A stretch of DNA of 8,711 nucleotides from an uncultured Clostridia bacterium. GTDB taxonomy: Bacteria; Bacillota_A; Clostridia; Oscillospirales; Acutalibacteraceae. The stretch spans positions 1-8,711 of the forward strand of contig CALWIE010000013.1 in NCBI GenBank assembly GCA_944380625.1. Direction: 5' to 3'. The notes under the pieces are model-generated. The model was not told where the DNA came from, did not search any database, and worked only from the letters and a program-made list of their open reading frames with translations. Of the stretch, positions 5,945 through 8,711 are shown in pieces (the first letter of the stretch is position 1; every line of letters starts with the position of its first letter). Position numbers and translations under genes: made by a program.

Positions 5945-5974
5945 AAGCCGCCGAGGTTTTCCGGCGGCTTTTTT
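5945..5974 (+). terminator. Intrinsic terminator after larC
   Basis: AAGCCGCCG (5945-5953), an 8-base loop, then CGGCGGCTT (5962-5970) make a perfect 9-bp stem, with six consecutive T at 5969-5974 including the last stem bases. It closes the lar cluster and separates it from the MFS gene. Confidence 0.93.
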
Positions 5975-5985
5975 CTTTCCGGGGC

Positions 5986-6014
5986 TTGCCAGGGGGGCCG
6001 TTTGCGCTTATAAT
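5986..6014 (+). promoter_or_regulatory. Sigma-A promoter of the MFS gene
   Basis: TTGCCA (5986-5991, five of six) and a perfect TATAAT (6009-6014) are separated by 17 bases. The promoter lies directly after the larC terminator, so the transporter is transcribed independently. The leader would be about 35 bases. Confidence 0.85.
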
Positions 6015-6054
6015 GGGCAGGATGCCTTTTTAGAATGACCAGGAGGGGAACCCT

Positions 6055-7257
6055 ATGTCCGTCCGCACCAACTACCGCCACACCCAGTACGCCAGCTATC
6101 TGGGGTACATCACCCAGGCCGTTGTCAACAACCTGGCCCCGCTGCTCTTTTTGATATTCCAAGACGTCTACCAGATCCCCCTGGAGAAGATCACCCTGCT
6201 GGTGACGGTGAATTTTCTCATCCAGCTGGGGGTGGACCTTGTCTCCGCCCGGTTTGTGGACAAGATCGGTTACCGCCCCTGCGTGGTGGCGGCCCATCTG
6301 TTTGCTGCGGCGGGGCTGGTGGGGCTGGGGGTGTTTCCCCGGTTTTTCCCGGACCCCTACGGGGGGCTGCTGCTGGCAGTGCTCCTGTACGCGATAGGGG
6401 GCGGGCTGATCGAAGTGCTGGTCAGCCCCATTGTGGAGGCCTGCCCCACAGAGAACAAGGCGGCCGTCATGAGTTTGCTCCACTCCTTCTACTGCTGGGG
6501 GAGCGTGGGGGTCATCCTGTTCTCCACGGTGTTTTTGGGCCTGTTCGGCAAGGGGAGCTGGACCGCCCTGGCCCTGCTGTGGGCCGCCCTGCCCCTGTGC
6601 AACGCCCTGTACTTCAGCCAAGTGCCCATCGCCCGCCTCACCGAGGAGGGGGAGAGCCTGCCCTTGCGCAAGCTTGTCTCCACCAGGCTCTTCTGGCTGT
6701 TCGCCGCCCTGATGTTCGCCGCCGGGGCCAGCGAGCTCTCCATGAGCCAGTGGGCCTCCGCCTTCGCAGAGAGCGGCCTGGGGGTCTCCAAAACCGTGGG
6801 AGATCTGGCCGGCCCCTGTTTTTCCGCCGCCCTGATGGGCCTCTCCCGGGTGGCCTATGCCAAGTTTGGGGAGCGCCTGAACCTGCTCAACGCCCAGATC
6901 GCCTGCGGAATCCTCTGCGCGGGGACCTACCTGCTGGCGGCGCTGGCCCCCCACCCGGCCCTGTCCCTGCTGGGCTGCGGCCTGTGCGGCTTTTCCGTGG
7001 GGATCTTCTGGCCGGGGACCTACAGCGTGGCCTCCCGCGCCTGCCCCCGGGGCGGCACGGCCCTGTTCGCGCTGCTGGCCCTGTTTGGGGACCTGGGCTG
7101 CTCCGGAGGCCCCACCCTGGTGGGTATGGCCGCCGGCCTCTGGGGAGGCCAGCTGAAAATGGGCCTGCTGCTGGCGGCGGTATTTCCCCTGTTTTTGGTG
7201 GGCGTCGCCCTGCTGTGCCGGCGGGAGCTCCGCCGGGGCGCCCGGAAAAACCTATAA
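6055..7257 (+). CDS. Major facilitator superfamily permease (FucP-like), substrate unknown
   Basis: Inner-membrane secondary transporter of 400 residues with about twelve hydrophobic segments, a normal MFS length. Between helices 2 and 3 lies a motif-A variant, DKIGYR (residues 69-74). GGGLIEVLVSP (115-125) followed by LLHSFYCWGSVGV (141-153) resembles the loop and helix-5 pattern of the fucose/sugar permease branch. The C-terminus is basic (CRRELRRGARKN, 388-399), as expected for a cytoplasmic tail. ATG 6055 is preceded by AGGAGGGG at 6-base spacing. Own promoter and terminator isolate it from the lar genes, so a shared role (for example import of a hydroxy acid for a LarA-family enzyme) is only a guess from proximity. 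Family confident; substrate not assignable. Confidence 0.88.
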   Translation: MSVRTNYRHTQYASYLGYITQAVVNNLAPLLFLIFQDVYQIPLEKITLLVTVNFLIQLGVDLVSARFVDKIGYRPCVVAAHLFAAAGLVGLGVFPRFFPDPYGGLLLAVLLYAIGGGLIEVLVSPIVEACPTENKAAVMSLLHSFYCWGSVGVILFSTVFLGLFGKGSWTALALLWAALPLCNALYFSQVPIARLTEEGESLPLRKLVSTRLFWLFAALMFAAGASELSMSQWASAFAESGLGVSKTVGDLAGPCFSAALMGLSRVAYAKFGERLNLLNAQIACGILCAGTYLLAALAPHPALSLLGCGLCGFSVGIFWPGTYSVASRACPRGGTALFALLALFGDLGCSGGPTLVGMAAGLWGGQLKMGLLLAAVFPLFLVGVALLCRRELRRGARKNL

Positions 7258-7267
7258 AGGAAAGAGA

Positions 7268-7301
7268 GAAGCCTCTGGCAGCCGCCGGGGGCTTCCTTTT
7301 T
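7268..7301 (+). terminator. Intrinsic terminator after the MFS gene
   Basis: GAAGCC-T-CTGGC (7268-7279) pairs with GCCGG-G-GGCTTC (7284-7295) to give a 12-bp stem including two G-U pairs, with loop AGCC. C and five T (7297-7301) follow. It begins 11 bases past the stop. Confidence 0.9.
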
Positions 7302-7335
7302 GTGAAAAGTACGGAAAATCTAGCAGTTAATACAG

Positions 7336-7371
7336 GGAAAATGACATGAAATTATGCAATTTTCCTTTTTT
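7336..7371 (+). terminator. Second, AT-rich terminator-like hairpin upstream of the feo promoter
   Basis: GGAAAAT (7336-7342) pairs with ATTTTCC (7359-7365), with an inner CAT/ATG pairing, and six T follow (7366-7371). The stem is AT-rich and weaker than the terminator before it. It may back up that terminator and insulate the feo promoter. The whole 7305-7390 stretch is markedly lower in GC than the rest of the window and contains no gene. Confidence 0.5.
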
Positions 7372-7393
7372 ATCCGGTTTCTCCCTTGCCCCC

Positions 7394-7422
7394 TTGACAA
7401 AGCAGTTAGTTGGGACTAAACT
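7394..7422 (+). promoter_or_regulatory. Promoter of the feo operon
   Basis: TTGACA (7394-7399, perfect) is followed after 17 bases by TAAACT (7417-7422). The predicted start is near 7429, giving a leader of about 85 bases to feoA1. A TTAG-N6-CTAA palindrome overlaps the spacer and the first bases of the -10, which is where a repressor would block polymerase. Confidence 0.8.
7406..7419. promoter_or_regulatory. DtxR/IdeR-type operator 1 over the feo promoter
   Basis: TTAG-TTGGGA-CTAA. The TTAG-N6-CTAA spacing is the half-site geometry of the DtxR/IdeR consensus (TTAGGTTAGGCTAACCTAA). The 19 bases from 7406 match that consensus at 13 positions by my count. It overlaps the -10, so an Fe(II)-loaded DtxR-family repressor bound here would shut feo off. 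The regulator itself is not in the window. Confidence 0.6.
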
Positions 7423-7438
7423 AGAGTCGTTCCAGAAG

Positions 7439-7452
7439 TTAGATGGTTCTAA
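7439..7452. promoter_or_regulatory. DtxR/IdeR-type operator 2, just downstream of the feo start
   Basis: TTAG-ATGGTT-CTAA, within the longer perfect arms GTTAGA and TCTAAC; 13 of 19 consensus positions match. It begins exactly 33 bases after operator 1, about three helical turns, so both sites face the same side of the DNA. It covers roughly +10 to +23 of the transcript. Confidence 0.6.
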
Positions 7453-7513
7453 CCAAATGTTCGCAGCCGGGGGCGGCCCATCCCGCCCTTGGGGCAAAAG
7501 GGGGGAATGCTTC

Positions 7514-7735
7514 ATGATGCCATTGGCATTGGCAAAACCGGGGGAGACCTGCACCATTGTGAAGGTCACCGGGAAAGACGAGGTGCGGCAGCACCTGGCC
7601 GAGCTGGGCTTTGTGGTGGACAGCGCCGTCACCGTGGTGAGCCAGCTGGGCGGGAACCTGATCCTCCAAGTGAAGGACAGCCGTGTCGCCCTGGACAGGG
7701 GCATGGCCTCCCGAATCATGGTGGGACCGTTTTAG
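7514..7735 (+). CDS. feoA: FeoA1, divergent FeoA-domain protein of ferrous iron uptake
   Basis: Small SH3-like cytoplasmic partner of FeoB, 73 residues. LAKPGETCTIVKVTGKDEVRQHLAELGF (residues 6-33) matches the FeoA pattern (PGE..., a [KR]-rich turn, then [LM]x[DE]xG[FM]). Instead of the usual APLGDP turn it has QLGGNL (44-49) followed by KDSRVAL (54-60), a variant seen as the first of paired FeoA proteins in Clostridia. ATG 7514 follows a GGGGGG stretch that can pair with the anti-Shine-Dalgarno through a G-U; ATG 7517 is an alternative. The frame stays open to 7346, but that covers the promoter and is not coding. First gene of the operon, 15 bases before feoA2. Confidence 0.88.
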   Translation: MMPLALAKPGETCTIVKVTGKDEVRQHLAELGFVVDSAVTVVSQLGGNLILQVKDSRVALDRGMASRIMVGPF

Positions 7736-7750
7736 AAAGGAGAGGGGACA

Positions 7751-7972
7751 GTGAAGACATTGCGAGACGCCAAGGTGGGCGACACCGTCAAGGTGGTAAA
7801 GCTCCACGGGGAGGGCGCGGTAAAGCGCCGGATCATGGACATGGGCATCACTAAAGGGGTGGAGATCCACGTGCGGAAAGTGGCCCCCCTGGGAGATCCC
7901 ATGGAGCTCTCGGTCCGGGGGTATGAGCTCTCGGTACGCAAGGCCGACGCGGAGATGATCGAAACCGAGTAA
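7751..7972 (+). CDS. feoA: FeoA2, canonical FeoA of ferrous iron uptake
   Basis: Also 73 residues, but with the canonical FeoA sequence: VGDTVKVVKLHGEGAVKRRI (9-28), MDMGITKGVEIHV (29-41), KVAPLGDPMELSVRGYELSVRK (43-64). It is thought to bind FeoB's cytoplasmic part and modulate Fe(II) transport. The start is GTG 7751, behind GAAAGGAGAGGGG. No ATG is available near the N-terminus, and the first residues (MKTLRDAKVGD) fit the family. It is only 15 bases after feoA1, so translation of the two is probably linked. Its stop codon overlaps the left arm of a large inverted repeat before feoB. Confidence 0.94.
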   Translation: MKTLRDAKVGDTVKVVKLHGEGAVKRRIMDMGITKGVEIHVRKVAPLGDPMELSVRGYELSVRKADAEMIETE

Positions 7973-8044
7973 TGCCCCGCGCCCCCGGCGGCAGGCCGTC
8001 CCACCCCCCCGGGGGGAAGAGGGGCTGCGGCCCCTGCGGGGCAT
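7972..8044 (+). repeat. Large branched inverted repeat between feoA2 and feoB
   Basis: ATGCCCCGC (7972-7980) pairs perfectly with GCGGGGCAT (8036-8044). Inside it a GGGGC-TGCG-GCCCC hairpin (8021-8034) and a run of C followed by a run of G (8004-8016) can fold further, giving a branched, very GC-rich structure. No T-run follows, so it is unlikely to be an intrinsic terminator. It could set the relative amounts of feoA and feoB message by RNA processing or stability. Confidence 0.6.
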
Positions 8045-8048
8045 GGGG

Positions 8049-8062
8049 TTAGCTCAAACTAA
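8049..8062. promoter_or_regulatory. Third TTAG-N6-CTAA site, upstream of feoB
   Basis: TTAG-CTCAAA-CTAA lies 24 bases upstream of the feoB ATG; 12 of 19 positions match the DtxR/IdeR consensus. No -35/-10 pair is visible near it, so it would act as an internal roadblock or be fortuitous. I saw this motif only three times in the window, all in the feo region. Confidence 0.35.
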
Positions 8063-8086
8063 TGCAATGAAGGAGGAAGACACCCA

Positions 8087-8711
8087 ATGGAATGGAAGAT
8101 CGCGCTGGCGGGCAACCCGAACTGCGGCAAAACCACCCTGTTCAACGCCCTGACCGGCTCCAACCAATATGTGGGCAACTGGCCCGGCGTCACGGTGGAG
8201 AAGAAGGAAGGCCGCCTAAAAGGGAACAAGGACGTGGTCATTCAGGACCTGCCCGGCATCTATTCCCTTTCCCCCTACACCCTGGAGGAAGTGGTGGCCC
8301 GCAGCTACCTGGTCAACGAAAAGCCCGACGCCATCCTGAACATTGTGGACGGCACCAACATCGAGCGCAACCTGTACCTGACCACCCAGCTGATTGAGCT
8401 GGACATCCCGGTTGTGGTGGCCGTGAACATGATCGACCTGGTGCGCAAGAACGGAGACAAGATCGACCTGAAAAAGTTGGGCGAAGCCCTGGGCTGCGAC
8501 GTGGTGGAGATGAGCGCCCTCAAAGGGGAAGGCGGGCTGGAGGCCGCCAATCGTTGTGTGCAGGCCGCCCAGAACGCCCGGCAGAAGTCCGGCGGGGAGC
8601 TGCCTCATGTGTTTACCGGCAGTGTGGAGCACGCCATCGCCCACATCGAGGAGTCCATCCAGGGCAGGGTGGACGATCAGTACCTGCGCTGGTACGCCAT
8701 CAAGATCTTCG
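8087..8711 (+). CDS. feoB: FeoB, Fe(II) transporter, N-terminal G-domain (partial at window end)
   Basis: Inner-membrane ferrous iron transporter with an N-terminal GTPase; the first 208 codons are present and the transmembrane part lies beyond the window. All G-motifs are visible: G1 GNPNCGKT (residues 9-16), G3 DLPG (54-57), G4 NMID (114-117) and G5 SALKG (143-147). The conserved stretch NWPGVTVEKKEG (31-42) contains the switch I/G2 threonine. The segment from about residue 150 on corresponds to the helical domain that inhibits GDP release. ATG 8087 follows AGGAGG at 8071-8076. Third gene of the feo operon, separated from feoA2 by 114 bases holding a strong inverted repeat and a candidate operator. 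Confidence 0.97.
   Translation, partial: MEWKIALAGNPNCGKTTLFNALTGSNQYVGNWPGVTVEKKEGRLKGNKDVVIQDLPGIYSLSPYTLEEVVARSYLVNEKPDAILNIVDGTNIERNLYLTTQLIELDIPVVVAVNMIDLVRKNGDKIDLKKLGEALGCDVVEMSALKGEGGLEAANRCVQAAQNARQKSGGELPHVFTGSVEHAIAHIEESIQGRVDDQYLRWYAIKIF

Noticed and set aside
5830..6954. Minus-strand ORF of 374 codons opposite larC and the MFS gene
   Set aside because: It is antisense to two recognisable genes and a terminator-promoter pair, with low-complexity Gly/Gln/His composition typical of GC-rich shadow frames.
7346..7513. N-terminal extension of FeoA1 by 56 codons
   Set aside because: The extension covers the promoter and both operators and encodes nothing FeoA-like; the ATG at 7514 matches family length.

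Overview
The window looks like a chromosomal segment of a GC-rich member of the Clostridia, most like the Oscillospiraceae (Flavonifractor/Lawsonibacter type). This placement is an inference. It rests on strong AGGAGG-type ribosome binding sites, near-consensus sigma-A promoters in a GC-rich background, tandem feoA genes ahead of feoB, a cytoplasmic-looking GH25 muramidase with an SLH-like tail, and a PbuG/AzgA-type purine permease. There are no rRNA or tRNA genes, no CRISPR array, no integrase and no transposase.

Layout. Positions 1-1365 (minus) hold a purine permease of the NCS2/AzgA type, cut by the left edge only near its C-terminus, with a perfect-consensus promoter upstream. Positions 1613-2473 (minus) hold a GH25 lysozyme with its own terminator. 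A divergent intergenic region (2474-2756) then leads into a plus-strand cluster for the nickel-pincer nucleotide cofactor: larE (2757-3500), larB (3562-4314) and a single-frame larC (4641-5927) ending at a strong terminator. An MFS permease with its own promoter and terminator follows (6055-7257). The right end is a ferrous-iron uptake operon: feoA1 (7514-7735), feoA2 (7751-7972) and feoB (8087 to the edge), behind a promoter overlapped by DtxR/IdeR-type palindromes.

How the genes work together. LarB carboxylates and hydrolyses nicotinic acid adenine dinucleotide, LarE adds two sulfurs sacrificed from its own cysteine, and LarC inserts nickel using CTP. The product is the cofactor of lactate racemase (LarA) and its relatives. 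No larA homologue is present here, so the enzyme served must lie elsewhere. LarC carries a stretch with 24 histidines in 41 residues. The FeoA proteins and FeoB form the Fe(II) uptake system, probably repressed by an iron-responsive DtxR-family regulator.

The features least explained by ordinary annotation are: (i) a roughly 280-bp array of three copies of a GC-rich, dyad-containing repeat between larB and larC, starting inside the larB stop codon and ending in a terminator-like hairpin; (ii) three TTAG-N6-CTAA sites found only in the feo region, two of them 33 bp apart over the promoter; (iii) a terminator-like hairpin in the larE leader. I saw no clearly novel multi-gene system.
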